From contig JAEDCW010000018.1 of the NCBI GenBank assembly GCA_016293975.1, positions 1 through 32,240 on the forward strand: a stretch of 32,240 nucleotides of DNA, read 5' to 3'. The notes below the pieces were generated by a model. That model was given only the letters and a program-made list of their open reading frames with translations. It searched no databases and was not told where the DNA came from. Made by a program: the position numbers and the translations under genes. Source of the stretch: Clostridia bacterium (lineage in GTDB: Bacteria; Bacillota; Clostridia; Christensenellales; CAG-138). Of the stretch, positions 1-8,542 are shown one piece after another. The first letter of the stretch is position 1, and each line of letters starts with the position of its first letter.

Positions 1-1
1 G

Positions 2-598
2 ACCAAAACCCATAGGTGGCTCGGGAAAAAGACAAAGGTATACTCGTCTCATGCTAATAACAAGTGGGATATGAGCCATACGGTTTCTATGCTCATAAAG
101 TTAGGTCTTTGTGTAGCCGCTTGTACAATCGTGCTTTTCGTGTGCATATCCGGTACAACACAGGAGGTATCTTCAAATAATGACAGCACACATGAGAATG
201 AGGATACTTTCGGAAGGCTCAAATATGTAGAGTTTCCTGGTATAGCAGAGGTATTCGCTATATCTAAAGACAGTGCATCACCTGTCGAATACAGCAAAAT
301 AGAATACATCAACAATGGTAAGATGGCTTGCTTCTATGTATATGACGGAAGCAATGTAAAGTGCATTGATGCCGGAGTAGTATATGAGATTGGATATAGC
401 GATGTTCGCGGAAATTACGTATCAATTAAGCAGGAAGACGGACGGGTTGCATCGTACTATGGTTTAAGACAGGTAATTGTGGAGCTCGGGCAACCTCTGT
501 ATAAAGGCGACAGGTTGGGTATCTCCGGTTATATCGTCTGTTACAGTCTTAACAGGGAAGGTAAAAATGTCGAACTTTTCGGTAAATTCGGGAATTAA
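2..598 (+). CDS. spoIVFA: SpoIVFA-like membrane protein with degenerate M23 domain (5' partial)
   Basis: The frame is open to the left edge. The first internal ATG (position 71) lies just before the membrane segment and has only a weak ribosome site, so I think the true start is upstream of the window. A short polar stretch is followed by one hydrophobic segment (LGLCVAACTIVLFVCISG) and an extracytoplasmic domain of about 140 residues. The end of that domain follows the LytM/M23 pattern (GNYVSIKQEDG, then YYGL, then GQPLYKGDRLGISG). The metal-binding histidines of active M23 peptidases are replaced (IKQ for IKH, YYGL for YxHL), so it is probably not an enzyme. SpoIVFA is a degenerate M23 protein that holds and inhibits the SpoIVFB protease in the forespore membrane. 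The M50 protease gene beginning 7 bases downstream strongly supports this role. The assignment rests on fold pattern plus context. Confidence 0.72.
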   Translation, partial: TKTHRWLGKKTKVYSSHANNKWDMSHTVSMLIKLGLCVAACTIVLFVCISGTTQEVSSNNDSTHENEDTFGRLKYVEFPGIAEVFAISKDSASPVEYSKIEYINNGKMACFYVYDGSNVKCIDAGVVYEIGYSDVRGNYVSIKQEDGRVASYYGLRQVIVELGQPLYKGDRLGISGYIVCYSLNREGKNVELFGKFGN

Positions 599-605
599 CC
601 TATAA

Positions 606-1496
606 ATGAAACCTATACAGCTTGGGGGTATTGCCGTTAAGTGTAATCCTCTGGTCGTTTTTGTTATACCCACAGCAGCAGTATTCGGTCTTTTGGATGT
701 GCTGCTGTTGTCAGTGATATCACTTGGTATACACGAATTCGCACACTTGATATTTGCAAAGCGTCTGGGCGTACGAGTTATTGAGTTAGAAATACTTCCG
801 ATAGGTTGTGTTGCGAGGATTGATCCGGATTCTCTGGCCATAAGCAGGGATGAATTGTTCATAGCCCTTGCCGGGCCTATATCAAGCTTATCTATGGGTA
901 TCACTCTATACGCAGTTTTTGGAATTCTTGAAATAGAAGCTAAAACCGCGACGCAATTGATAGGAATAAACCTCATACTATGTTTTATTAACCTTATACC
1001 TGCATTACCCTTAGACGGAGGTAGAGTATTAAGGTCTCTTATTGCCTCAAGAACGGGATACAGTTCAGCTACAAAGCTAAGCTCATATTTAGGGGTGTTC
1101 ATTGGCATATGTATATCCGCGCTCGGTATCTATACCGTTATAACCGACAAAGCAAATATAACCATATTTGTCGTGGGTTTGACTATCGTACTCTCTGCAC
1201 TGAGTGAGCTTAAAAGTGTATCATCCACATCAATAAAAGCAATAACGATGCGTGCTGCCAAAATTTACTCAGGTCGACATTATCGGACGTTGACTACAGC
1301 GATGAAGTCAAGTACGAGAGCCCATGATGCCATAGTTTTGTTGTCGTCGTCACACTATAATGTGATATGTGTTGTTGACGACGATATGAAAAGGATTGGG
1401 GAAATCGATGAGGGACGATTGCTTGAAGGTATCTCAAAATACGGCTCAAACGTAACCTTGAAGGAGCTTTGCGTTGACCGGTATAGATTGAGATGA
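606..1496 (+). CDS. spoIVFB: M50 site-2-type intramembrane metalloprotease, SpoIVFB-like
   Basis: This is a polytopic membrane zinc protease. The zinc motif HEFAH is at residues 43-47 (GIHEFAHLIFAKRLG), and the third ligand lies in LIPALPLDGGR with Asp137, the M50 layout. At least four hydrophobic segments occupy residues 12-200. The roughly 90-residue C-terminal tail (VICVVDDDMKRIGEIDEGRLLEGI) resembles a CBS module, as in SpoIVFB. In spore formers SpoIVFB cleaves pro-sigma-K in the mother cell. Here it directly follows a SpoIVFA-like gene, so the pair probably forms the inhibitor/protease complex. The ATG has a poor Shine-Dalgarno site, consistent with translational coupling to the upstream gene. 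General M50 proteases share the motifs; the context makes SpoIVFB the best call. Confidence 0.85.
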   Translation: MKPIQLGGIAVKCNPLVVFVIPTAAVFGLLDVLLLSVISLGIHEFAHLIFAKRLGVRVIELEILPIGCVARIDPDSLAISRDELFIALAGPISSLSMGITLYAVFGILEIEAKTATQLIGINLILCFINLIPALPLDGGRVLRSLIASRTGYSSATKLSSYLGVFIGICISALGIYTVITDKANITIFVVGLTIVLSALSELKSVSSTSIKAITMRAAKIYSGRHYRTLTTAMKSSTRAHDAIVLLSSSHYNVICVVDDDMKRIGEIDEGRLLEGISKYGSNVTLKELCVDRYRLR

Positions 1497-1529
1497 TACA
1501 ATTATGCGAATAAAACCTCGGAGGAACCC

Positions 1530-3365
1530 TTGAATAATCACGATTTGAAGAAACTATTGTTAAAGGTGGAAAAGCCGACCAGATACATGGGCGGTGAGCT
1601 TAACAGCATTGTTAAGAACGATGCAGAATATAAGTTTGCCCTGTGTTTTCCCGATGTCTATGAGATAGGAATGTCACATCTTGGGTCAAGAATTCTATAC
1701 AACATACTCAATAAACGTGAAGATACTCTGTGTGAGCGAGTGTTTACACCTTGGTCTGACATGGAAAACCTGTTGAGAGAGAACAACTTACCGCTGTTTT
1801 CCCTTGAGAGCAAGCGACCGCTATGTGATTTTGACATTATAGGTTTCTCGCTCCTGTACGAGCTCAGTTATACGAATGTTTTGACAATGCTCGACCTTTC
1901 GGGTATCCCTTTCTATGCAAATGAGCGTACAGAGAATTACCCTCTTATAATATGCGGTGGACCTTGTACGTGCAATCCTGAACCCATTGCACCTTTCATG
2001 GATGCAGTTGTAATAGGCGACGGGGAAGAGGTTACTCCTAGGATTATGGATGTCTATGCTGAATGTAAGAAAAAGGGTTTGCGCAAGCATGATATGCTCT
2101 TGGAAATGGCGAACATTGAAGGCATATATATACCATGTTTTTATGAGGCAGAATATAAAGATAACCGATTTGTTGCTTTAAATCGCATATCAGATCGTGT
2201 ACCCGAGAGACCGATGCGCAGTGTAGTCAAGGACCTTGAGCATGCGGAGTATGTCGGTAAGCTTTTAGTACCGTATATGTCAATTGTACATGACAGAATA
2301 GCCCTCGAGGCGTTTAGAGGCTGTACTCGCGGCTGTAGATTCTGTCAAGCAGGCTTTATTTATAGGCCTGTACGCGAGCGCAGTGTCGATACTCTACTCA
2401 AATATGCCGACGAGTTGGTCGACTGTACCGGCTATGACGAGATATCTCTGTTTTCGCTCAGCACAGGCGATTACTCCGAAATCCATACTCTCGTTAAAAA
2501 CATCGTAGACAGATACTCAAAACAAAATGTCTCCATCGCCTTACCTTCATTGCGAATAGATTCTTCTTTGAAAGACGATCTCGAAAAAATACAGTCCGTC
2601 AGAAAAGCGGGACTTACATTGGCTCCCGAAGCCGGCACACAACGTCTGCGCGACGTAATAAACAAGGGCGTTACCGAGGATGATTTGATTCGCAGTGTAA
2701 GGGATGCATTTGAATCCGGGTGGACAAGTGTAAAGCTTTATTTCATGTTAGGCTTGCCGACAGAGACAGATGAAGATTTGCTTGGAATAGTTGACCTTGC
2801 AAAAAAGGTTGTCGCCGAGTATTACTCTGTGCCAAAGGATGTACGCGGAAAGGGTCTTAGAGTAACAGTAAGCGTCTCCACATTCGTTCCGAAGCCGTTC
2901 ACACCGTTCCAGTGGGAACCGCAATTGGCTCTAGATGAAATAAGAGGACGTCAAAAGCTACTGCGTGATGCCTTCAAAGGACTGCGTTCTATAGACTTCC
3001 AGTACCACGACTCAGAGACAAGTCTTCTCGAGGCTTCATTCGCCAGAGGCGATAGGCGCTTGGCCGATGTAATCGTTCGTGCTTACAAATTAGGTGCTAA
3101 GCTTGACTCGTGGGATGAATTTTTTAAATTTGACGTGTACAGGCAAGCATTCGCAGAGGACGGCCTTTCTATGGAAATGTACGCTTCCCGCAACAGAAAC
3201 GTCGAAGAAAAACTACCATGGGATCACATAGATATGCTTGTAACAAAAGAATATCTCATGAAAGAACGAGAAAAAGCGCTTATGGAAATTACTACCAAAG
3301 ACTGCAGAAAGGGATGCAACGGTTGCTTCGGTAATAAATATGCGGATTATTGCAAGGTTTACTAA
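1530..3365 (+). CDS. B12-binding domain radical SAM protein (TIGR03960-type)
   Basis: The 611-residue protein has an N-terminal cobalamin-binding-like region (residues 30-180, with IIGFSLLYELSYTN and ICGGPCTCNP) followed by a radical SAM core. The cluster motif CTRGCRFC gives Cys265, Cys269 and Cys272. The C-terminus carries further cysteines (DCRKGCNGCFGNKYADYC) that could bind a second metal centre. The start is a TTG at 1530, chosen because GGAGG lies 5 bases upstream. The next gene, a DUF2344 protein, overlaps its 3' end by 26 bases. These two proteins are encoded side by side, or fused, across Firmicutes. In many genomes they precede rng and rplU, but here an unrelated glycosidase follows. 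The substrate is not established as far as I know, so I name only the family. Confidence 0.85.
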   Translation: MNNHDLKKLLLKVEKPTRYMGGELNSIVKNDAEYKFALCFPDVYEIGMSHLGSRILYNILNKREDTLCERVFTPWSDMENLLRENNLPLFSLESKRPLCDFDIIGFSLLYELSYTNVLTMLDLSGIPFYANERTENYPLIICGGPCTCNPEPIAPFMDAVVIGDGEEVTPRIMDVYAECKKKGLRKHDMLLEMANIEGIYIPCFYEAEYKDNRFVALNRISDRVPERPMRSVVKDLEHAEYVGKLLVPYMSIVHDRIALEAFRGCTRGCRFCQAGFIYRPVRERSVDTLLKYADELVDCTGYDEISLFSLSTGDYSEIHTLVKNIVDRYSKQNVSIALPSLRIDSSLKDDLEKIQSVRKAGLTLAPEAGTQRLRDVINKGVTEDDLIRSVRDAFESGWTSVKLYFMLGLPTETDEDLLGIVDLAKKVVAEYYSVPKDVRGKGLRVTVSVSTFVPKPFTPFQWEPQLALDEIRGRQKLLRDAFKGLRSIDFQYHDSETSLLEASFARGDRRLADVIVRAYKLGAKLDSWDEFFKFDVYRQAFAEDGLSMEMYASRNRNVEEKLPWDHIDMLVTKEYLMKEREKALMEITTKDCRKGCNGCFGNKYADYCKVY

Positions 3366-4017
3366 GAGTGATGCGGTGCGTTTTGTATCGCACTTGGATA
3401 TACAGAGATTGATTCACAGAGCTTTCAGACGTGCAGGGTTGCCTATCGCTTTCTCAAAGGGCTTTAACCCTCATCCCTTGACTTCATTCGCCTCAGCGCT
3501 TTCAGTAGGCGTAACGAGCGATGCGGAGTGGTTTGACGTGCATATAGCAGAGAATATTGAGCCTTGCGAATTTGCGGTTAAATTGAATGCAGTCCTCCCC
3601 GAAGGCTTTAGAATAGAGCAAGCGTTTAAAGCTTCTGACGATAAATATTCGCTTACTGCGTTTATGGAGGCAGGGGAGTATCGCATCGATGTTTCCGCAG
3701 ACGAGGCAGATATTACAAGGATTCAAGGGTGTGTTTCAACATTGTTAGATGGCCCAATAATCGTACAAAAGAAGACGAAGAGCGGCATTAAGGATGTCGA
3801 CATACGTCCCGGCGTGTTAAAATGCAATGTGGACGTAATAGACGACACCCATGCGGTACTCAATGTAACCACGTCGCTTACCGTGTCGGGGAGCGTAAAT
3901 CCGGATCTGTTTTTGGGTGCTCTAAGCAAGGCATGGTGTAAAAATGCCGATTATTCTATACACAGAACTTGCATTTATTCCAAAGACGGACTGTACATGC
4001 CGCTTTACCAGCAATGA
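3340..4017 (+). CDS. DUF2344 / TIGR03936 radical SAM-associated protein
   Basis: This 225-residue soluble protein begins MRIIARFTKSDAVRFVSHLD and carries the family-typical GLPIAFSKGFNPHPLTSFA and LSVGVTSDAEWFDV segments. That matches the DUF2344 family that accompanies TIGR03960 radical SAM proteins. It overlaps the upstream radical SAM gene by 26 bases, which implies coupled translation and probably a joint function, perhaps RNA or ribosome modification. That role is inference; no catalytic residues are obvious. The ATG at 3340 is preserved in the overlap and gives the conserved N-terminus directly. The gene ends about 50 bases before the next gene. Confidence 0.85.
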   Translation: MRIIARFTKSDAVRFVSHLDIQRLIHRAFRRAGLPIAFSKGFNPHPLTSFASALSVGVTSDAEWFDVHIAENIEPCEFAVKLNAVLPEGFRIEQAFKASDDKYSLTAFMEAGEYRIDVSADEADITRIQGCVSTLLDGPIIVQKKTKSGIKDVDIRPGVLKCNVDVIDDTHAVLNVTTSLTVSGSVNPDLFLGALSKAWCKNADYSIHRTCIYSKDGLYMPLYQQ

Positions 4018-4070
4018 GCTTGACATGATTTGACGTATACACTATTGGCTCTATATGGTATTATTCTGAC

Positions 4071-5330
4071 ATGAAACGACTATTAATTGCAGTTATTGTT
4101 CTGTGTGCTTTAGTATCATCATGTACCATTAGAATTGATGACGGTACGGGTGTTTCGGATGCCTTGATACCAATAATCCCTGATACGCCGAAGCCCACGC
4201 TCGCTCCTACGCTTGCACCAAAACCCAGCCCCACACCAACGATAACACCGACACCCGAACCCGTGACGATTGAGGCAATTGTCGATTCCTATATAGACAA
4301 CATGTCAATTGAAGAAAAGATAGGGCAATTGGTCATGTTTGGTTTTGTGGGAACTGACGAACCAGATGCGAATTTCTTAGAATTCTATAAAGACAACTGC
4401 ATCGGAAATGTGATTCTGTACGGAGCTAACATCGTTAGAGATGACCCTGACGGTGGATTCTCGCGTTGTGAAGGCCTTATTGATGCGCTGAAGTCTGATG
4501 TATACCCTGACGACTTTCCGCCACCCATGGTGAGCATAGATGTTGAGGGAGGCAGTGTATTCAGATTTACATGGGAAAAGAAGTTAAAGCACGCATATAC
4601 TCTCGGTGAGCTCAACGATACAGAGATTGCACACGACCAATTTGAGTATATAGGCAACGGATTATTAGATACGGGTATAAATGTCAACCTTGCCCCGTGC
4701 CTCGATGTTGCGCCATATCCCCTCGACACTTTCCTGTATAAGAGAATAATCAGCAGTAATCCAGATATTGTCGCACGTATAGGCTCTGCTTGTATTGATG
4801 GTATGCTTGATTCGAGATGTATGACATTCGCAAAGCACTTCCCCGGTCACGGTGCGACAACCGAGGACTCACACGAGATAACGCCTATCGTAGATAAGAC
4901 AAGAGAAGAACTGTATGAATATGATTTCATACCGTTTATGGCCGCCGTTAAATCAGGCGTAAGCGGTATTATGGTCACCCACATACTGTACCCTCAGATA
5001 GACCCGGATAATGTTGCATCCACCTCGGACGTATTCATAAACGGCATATTGCGCGAGGAGATGGGTTATGACGGCATAGTCATATCTGACGACTTCAGAA
5101 TGGACGGACTTATGAACACAGTGAGCGTAGGCGAGGCGGCGAAACGATTCATCAATGCCGGTGGTGACATTATACTTTGCGGTGCACGATTGGGTCTCCA
5201 AAAACAGATTGTGACGTCTCTCAAGGAAGCTATCGAAAACGAAGATATATCCATAGAACGCATAGACGAGAGCGTTCGCAGGGTGTTTCTTGCAAAGCAT
5301 CGGTTTTTGGATTGGACGCCTGTTGACTGA
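4071..5330 (+). CDS. Lipoprotein glycoside hydrolase family 3, NagZ-like beta-N-acetylhexosaminidase
   Basis: An N-terminal lipoprotein signal (MKRLLIAVIVLCALVSSC, lipobox VSSC) is followed by a Pro/Thr-rich linker at about residues 40-65 and a GH3 N-terminal TIM barrel. Diagnostic motifs are KHFPGHG and EDSH around residues 254-267 (the NagZ His general acid/base loop) and VISDDFRMDG, which carries the nucleophile Asp. The protein is probably anchored outside the membrane, where it would remove GlcNAc-type sugars from cell-wall fragments for muropeptide recycling. The length of 419 fits a single-domain NagZ plus linker. No Shine-Dalgarno site precedes the ATG. A TATTAT (4059-4064) ends only 6 bases before it, which suggests a leaderless or very short-leader transcript. 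TTGACG at 4030-4035 is the nearest -35-like box, but the spacing is poor. Confidence 0.88.
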   Translation: MKRLLIAVIVLCALVSSCTIRIDDGTGVSDALIPIIPDTPKPTLAPTLAPKPSPTPTITPTPEPVTIEAIVDSYIDNMSIEEKIGQLVMFGFVGTDEPDANFLEFYKDNCIGNVILYGANIVRDDPDGGFSRCEGLIDALKSDVYPDDFPPPMVSIDVEGGSVFRFTWEKKLKHAYTLGELNDTEIAHDQFEYIGNGLLDTGINVNLAPCLDVAPYPLDTFLYKRIISSNPDIVARIGSACIDGMLDSRCMTFAKHFPGHGATTEDSHEITPIVDKTREELYEYDFIPFMAAVKSGVSGIMVTHILYPQIDPDNVASTSDVFINGILREEMGYDGIVISDDFRMDGLMNTVSVGEAAKRFINAGGDIILCGARLGLQKQIVTSLKEAIENEDISIERIDESVRRVFLAKHRFLDWTPVD

Positions 5331-5340
5331 TATATAGAGT

Positions 5341-5369
5341 TTGTTACCTTATACATCTTGTGTTATAAT
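5341..5369 (+). promoter_or_regulatory. Sigma-A promoter before ruvC
   Basis: TTGTTA (5341-5346) and TATAAT (5364-5369) are separated by 17 bases. Transcription would begin near 5376, inside or just before the ruvC ribosome site (GGAGG 5374-5378), giving a very short leader. The site probably serves ruvC-ruvA-ruvB. Confidence 0.6.
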
Positions 5370-5382
5370 ATATGGAGGATTC

Positions 5383-5880
5383 ATGGTTATTCTTGGCATA
5401 GATCCGGGTTACGCATTGCTTGGTTATGGCATTGTCGAAACCGACACAGTAAACTCAAAAGCTATCGACTACGGCGTAATCGAAACAAACGTCGGCGAAC
5501 CTTTCCCGGAACGACTTGAGAGGTTGTATCTGGGCATGCGGCAGTTGATAGAGCTGTATAAACCGGATAAAATTGCGTTTGAGGAGTTGTTCTTTGCTAA
5601 GAATACCAAAACAGCGTTGCTTGTGGGAGCGGCCAGAGGTGTAGCGATACTTGCGGCTCAGAGATGCTCAAAGCCATTGTATGAATACACACCCATGCAG
5701 ATAAAGCTGGCTGTAACAGGTAACGGACACGCAGATAAAACTCAAGTGCAGGAGATGATACGCCTGTTGCTGAGGCTCAAGAAGATTCCAAAGCCCGACG
5801 ATGCAGCCGACGCACTTGCCGTTGCATTGTGTCACGCAAACACCATGGGACCTGCCGCACAGGAGTTTTTGATACAATAG
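5383..5880 (+). CDS. ruvC: Holliday junction endodeoxyribonuclease RuvC
   Basis: RuvC cuts Holliday junctions symmetrically at the end of recombinational repair. The start is ATG 5383, four bases after GGAGG, giving the canonical N-terminus MVILGIDPGYALLGYGIVE. An upstream in-frame TTG at 5341 would add a non-conserved extension and lies inside the promoter. Acidic active-site residues are visible: Asp in GIDPG, Glu in FEELFFAKN, and the Asp residues of KPDDAADALAVA near the C-terminus. The length of 165 residues is normal. ruvA begins 9 bases after the stop and ruvB follows, so the complete resolvasome is encoded together. I found no convincing LexA-type palindrome at this promoter, so SOS control is not evident. 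Confidence 0.96.
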   Translation: MVILGIDPGYALLGYGIVETDTVNSKAIDYGVIETNVGEPFPERLERLYLGMRQLIELYKPDKIAFEELFFAKNTKTALLVGAARGVAILAAQRCSKPLYEYTPMQIKLAVTGNGHADKTQVQEMIRLLLRLKKIPKPDDAADALAVALCHANTMGPAAQEFLIQ

Positions 5881-5889
5881 GAGAGAGTT

Positions 5890-6492
5890 ATGCTGTCGTT
5901 TATATCGGGGAAATTGGTTGCAATTGAATCTGACAGAGTGGTCGTAGAGACCGCAGGTATAGGGTATGAACTTATCTGCAGTGACAACACGATGAGGCGA
6001 TTTTGTGTCGACCAACAAGTGAAGTTCTACGTGCATCTGCAGGTTTCTCAAGACGCAGTAACACTTTTTGGGTTCCATGACACATCTGAAAAAGAAATGT
6101 TCAGAAAGCTGATTAATGTATCAAAAATCGGACCAAAAACCGCTATAAATGTACTTAGCGTATTGACTCCTACGGATATAGCAACAGCGATAATAACCAA
6201 CAACACTGCCGCATTTGACAAGGTATCCGGCATAGGCAAAAAGACCGCACAGAGGCTTTTGCTTGAGTTGAAAGAATCTGTAAGCGAATTCAAGGGCAGA
6301 TTGGCCGGTTCCGAAGGAGTTGACCAAACCATCAGCGAAAACGAAGCGATGCTTCGCAGTGAAGCTATCGCTGCACTTGTCGCGCTGGGTTACGATGGTT
6401 TATCCGCCGGACGTGCGGTTTCTGCGGTAAAAGGCAGTGAATTCACTATAGAAGAACTGATAACTTCAGCATTGAAATCAATGCCTGATTAA
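5890..6492 (+). CDS. ruvA: Holliday junction branch migration protein RuvA
   Basis: RuvA binds the four-way junction as a tetramer and loads the RuvB motor. The N-terminal OB-fold begins MLSFISGKLVAIESDRVVVE. The helix-hairpin-helix region is visible as KLINVSKIGPKTAINVLS and FDKVSGIGKKTAQRLLLELK. The C-terminal RuvB-binding domain (ALVALGYDGLSAGRAVSAVK) is intact. The length of 200 is typical. A GGAGAG ribosome site lies 4-9 bases after the ruvC stop. ruvB follows after 11 bases. Confidence 0.97.
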   Translation: MLSFISGKLVAIESDRVVVETAGIGYELICSDNTMRRFCVDQQVKFYVHLQVSQDAVTLFGFHDTSEKEMFRKLINVSKIGPKTAINVLSVLTPTDIATAIITNNTAAFDKVSGIGKKTAQRLLLELKESVSEFKGRLAGSEGVDQTISENEAMLRSEAIAALVALGYDGLSAGRAVSAVKGSEFTIEELITSALKSMPD

Positions 6493-6503
6493 GGTGAATA
6501 GAC

Positions 6504-7508
6504 ATGACGGATGACAGGCTTCTTACATCATCTATAACAAACGATGATGAGGTATCTGAGCTAAAGCTCAGACCGCACTATATTTCTGAGTACATAGGGC
6601 AGAATGACGTAAAAAGTCATATGCGTATTTATATTGAAGCGGCAAGGAAGCGAGAGGAACCTCTCGATCATGCGCTGTTATACGGCCCTCCCGGCTTAGG
6701 AAAAACGACCCTTGCTGCAATCATTGCAAACGAAATGGGCAGTAATTTAAGAACCACGTCCGGACCCGCGATTTCTCATACGGGAGATTTAGCGGCTATG
6801 CTGACAAAGCTTGTACCTGGCGACGTTTTGTTTATTGACGAAATACATAGACTCAGTCCTGCTGTTGAGGAGATACTATATCCCGCAATGGAGGACTACA
6901 AGCTCGATATCATAATAGGCAAAGGTCCTGCAGCAAAATCGATCAGAATCGATTTGCCTCCGTTTACACTCGTTGGGGCAACGACGCGCTTGGGTTTGCT
7001 CACATCGCCATTAAGAGACCGATTTGGCATCAAGGAGCAGCTTCAATTCTATGCACCCGAAGATCTCGTCGAGATAATAATCAGAAGTGCCGGCATTTTC
7101 GGAGCTAATATCGATTCCGAAGGTGCTTACGAAATTGCTCGCCGTTCGAGAGGCACGCCCAGAATTGCTAATCGGCTTTTGAGACGAATACGCGATTACG
7201 CCCAAATCAAGGGAGATGGCTTCATAGATTGTGCTACTGCGAGTGCCGGTTTAGAGATGCTCGATGTAGACAGTCTCGGTTTGGATATGACAGATAGGCG
7301 TATTCTTACAGCTATGATTGAGAAATTCGGTGGACGCCCTGTAGGCATTGATACGCTTGCTGCAGCAACGAACGAGGATGCGTCTACAATAGAGGATGTG
7401 TACGAACCATATCTGCTTCAACTTGGCTTTATTGCGCGAACCCCTCGTGGTCGCATTGTTTTGAATAAAGGATACGAACATTTAGGTTATACACCACCGG
7501 AAAAATGA
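6504..7508 (+). CDS. ruvB: Holliday junction branch migration helicase RuvB
   Basis: RuvB is the AAA+ hexameric motor that drives branch migration with RuvA. Walker A is GPPGLGKTT, Walker B is VLFIDEIHRL, sensor 1 lies in VGATTRLGLLTSPLRDRFG, and the arginine-finger and sensor 2 region is RSRGTPRIANRLLRR. The C-terminal winged-helix domain ends near GYEHLGYTPP. The length of 334 is standard. The short spacing after ruvA and before the next coding region (10 bases) suggests that one transcript covers ruvC to the coiled-coil gene. Confidence 0.97.
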   Translation: MTDDRLLTSSITNDDEVSELKLRPHYISEYIGQNDVKSHMRIYIEAARKREEPLDHALLYGPPGLGKTTLAAIIANEMGSNLRTTSGPAISHTGDLAAMLTKLVPGDVLFIDEIHRLSPAVEEILYPAMEDYKLDIIIGKGPAAKSIRIDLPPFTLVGATTRLGLLTSPLRDRFGIKEQLQFYAPEDLVEIIIRSAGIFGANIDSEGAYEIARRSRGTPRIANRLLRRIRDYAQIKGDGFIDCATASAGLEMLDVDSLGLDMTDRRILTAMIEKFGGRPVGIDTLAAATNEDASTIEDVYEPYLLQLGFIARTPRGRIVLNKGYEHLGYTPPEK

Positions 7509-7518
7509 GGAGGAAACC

Positions 7519-8373
7519 ATGGCAAGTAAGAAAACACGAGAACTTGAGCTTACAATCGAACAGTTGAAACAGGAATTACTGGTTACAAAGCAGCTCCAAG
7601 GTAACTTGGAATGCGAAGTATCAGTCTATAGGGCAAAGGAGTCGGCTATAGTCAACGCTCTCACAGAAGCGCAATCCAGTGCGCTTAGAATCGAGACGGA
7701 AGCCCGCGAGTATGCCGATTCTGTGATTGCAAACGCAAATGCGGAAGCACGGGAGAGGTTGCGGATTGCCGATGAAGATGCAGCTAACGCCAACAGCAAA
7801 GCTGCAGAGATCATCGACGACGCTAAGGCAAAAGGCGCTGAAATAATCCAAAACGCCGAAGCAGAAGCTGATCGCATTATACAAAATGCCAGGGAATCGT
7901 ATGATGAATACGTTTCGAGAATAAAGCACCTTAATGAGGTTTTGGAAAGCACCGCAAGAGATGCCATGGAAGCATCGAAGAGTTTTTCGGAGTTTTTGAA
8001 GGCGGAAACGCCTGAGACTGATATCGACTATGCCCATGATGTATTACCTCTTCCCATAGCGAAAAAGCCGGTAGAAGTACCTGCTGAATACGATTCTCCC
8101 GCAGAGCTGATGCAGAGCATATATGCAATACAGAATCGTGAGCTTCCTAATGACGATAAATCAACTGATACTGTTGATACTGTTGACGAGGAATCCGAGA
8201 TTCCTGCCGATGCCGCAACAGAATCTAACGAAGTTGAAGCAGACGATGCGGAAAAGGTCTGGACGGTCGATGAGATAACTTCAACAGTGGGAATCCAGAA
8301 TTCGGAGTCTGACTTATGTGCATCAGAGGAAGAGTTAAACGCAATCATCAATGATGTTCTCAATGGAGATTGA
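7519..8373 (+). CDS. Coiled-coil, acidic-tailed protein resembling DivIVA-type proteins
   Basis: I do not recognise a specific gene. Residues 1-150 are a long Ala/Glu/Lys/Arg-rich heptad region (EARERLRIADEDAANANSK, AKGAEIIQNAEAEADRI) predicted to form a parallel coiled coil, as in DivIVA/GpsB-like or stalk proteins. Residues 180-284 are acidic and low-complexity (DTVDTVDEESEIPADAATE) and end in a short predicted helix (EEELNAIINDVL). There is no signal peptide or membrane segment, so the protein is probably cytoplasmic and structural. The ribosome site GAGGAGG is 5 bases before the ATG. It follows ruvB by 10 bases, so it is probably co-transcribed with ruvCAB, and it precedes the proS leader. 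A role in division or polar organisation is only an inference from the coiled-coil architecture. Confidence 0.6.
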   Translation: MASKKTRELELTIEQLKQELLVTKQLQGNLECEVSVYRAKESAIVNALTEAQSSALRIETEAREYADSVIANANAEARERLRIADEDAANANSKAAEIIDDAKAKGAEIIQNAEAEADRIIQNARESYDEYVSRIKHLNEVLESTARDAMEASKSFSEFLKAETPETDIDYAHDVLPLPIAKKPVEVPAEYDSPAELMQSIYAIQNRELPNDDKSTDTVDTVDEESEIPADAATESNEVEADDAEKVWTVDEITSTVGIQNSESDLCASEEELNAIINDVLNGD

Positions 8374-8480
8374 CAAACAGGCAGTACAGTGATATCATTC
8401 ATTGGTTTATTGTAGAAATCTATAGTAAGACACTCTCGTCTACAGTAGTCCGCAGTAAATGGTCTCCCGTTAATATTTAG

Positions 8481-8542
8481 AGTACAAAAGCAAGGGGTAC
8501 CGCGTACGTAAATGTCCGCCCTAATGCAAGGGGCGGATTTTT
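8481..8542 (+). promoter_or_regulatory. T-box-like antiterminator/terminator leader of proS (atypical)
   Basis: The segment contains AAGCAAGGGGTACCGCG (8488-8504), close to the T-box consensus, followed by a Rho-independent terminator and then proS. In the antiterminator, AGG (8493-8495) would pair with CCT (8520-8522), and GCG (8502-8504) with CGC (8517-8519). This leaves a 6-base bulge GGTACC instead of the usual 7-base TGGNACC. The expected logic is that uncharged tRNA-Pro stabilises the antiterminator and turns proS on. I could not identify a clear Stem I or proline specifier in 8374-8480; the only neat hairpins there are TAGA/TCTA (8413-8422) and a GTA(A)GAC/GTCTAC hairpin (8425-8443). 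Confidence 0.62.
8515..8542 (+). terminator. Leader terminator upstream of proS
   Basis: TCCGCCC (8515-8521) pairs with GGGCGGA (8531-8537) around a 9-base loop, and TTTTT follows. This is an intrinsic terminator ending 13 bases before proS, acting as the off state of the T-box-like leader. It also ends readthrough from the ruv operon. Confidence 0.8.

Noticed and set aside
464..1108. 214-codon open frame opposite the SpoIVFB-like gene
   Set aside because: It is antisense to a well-supported gene with clear motifs, and has no ribosome site or recognisable domains.
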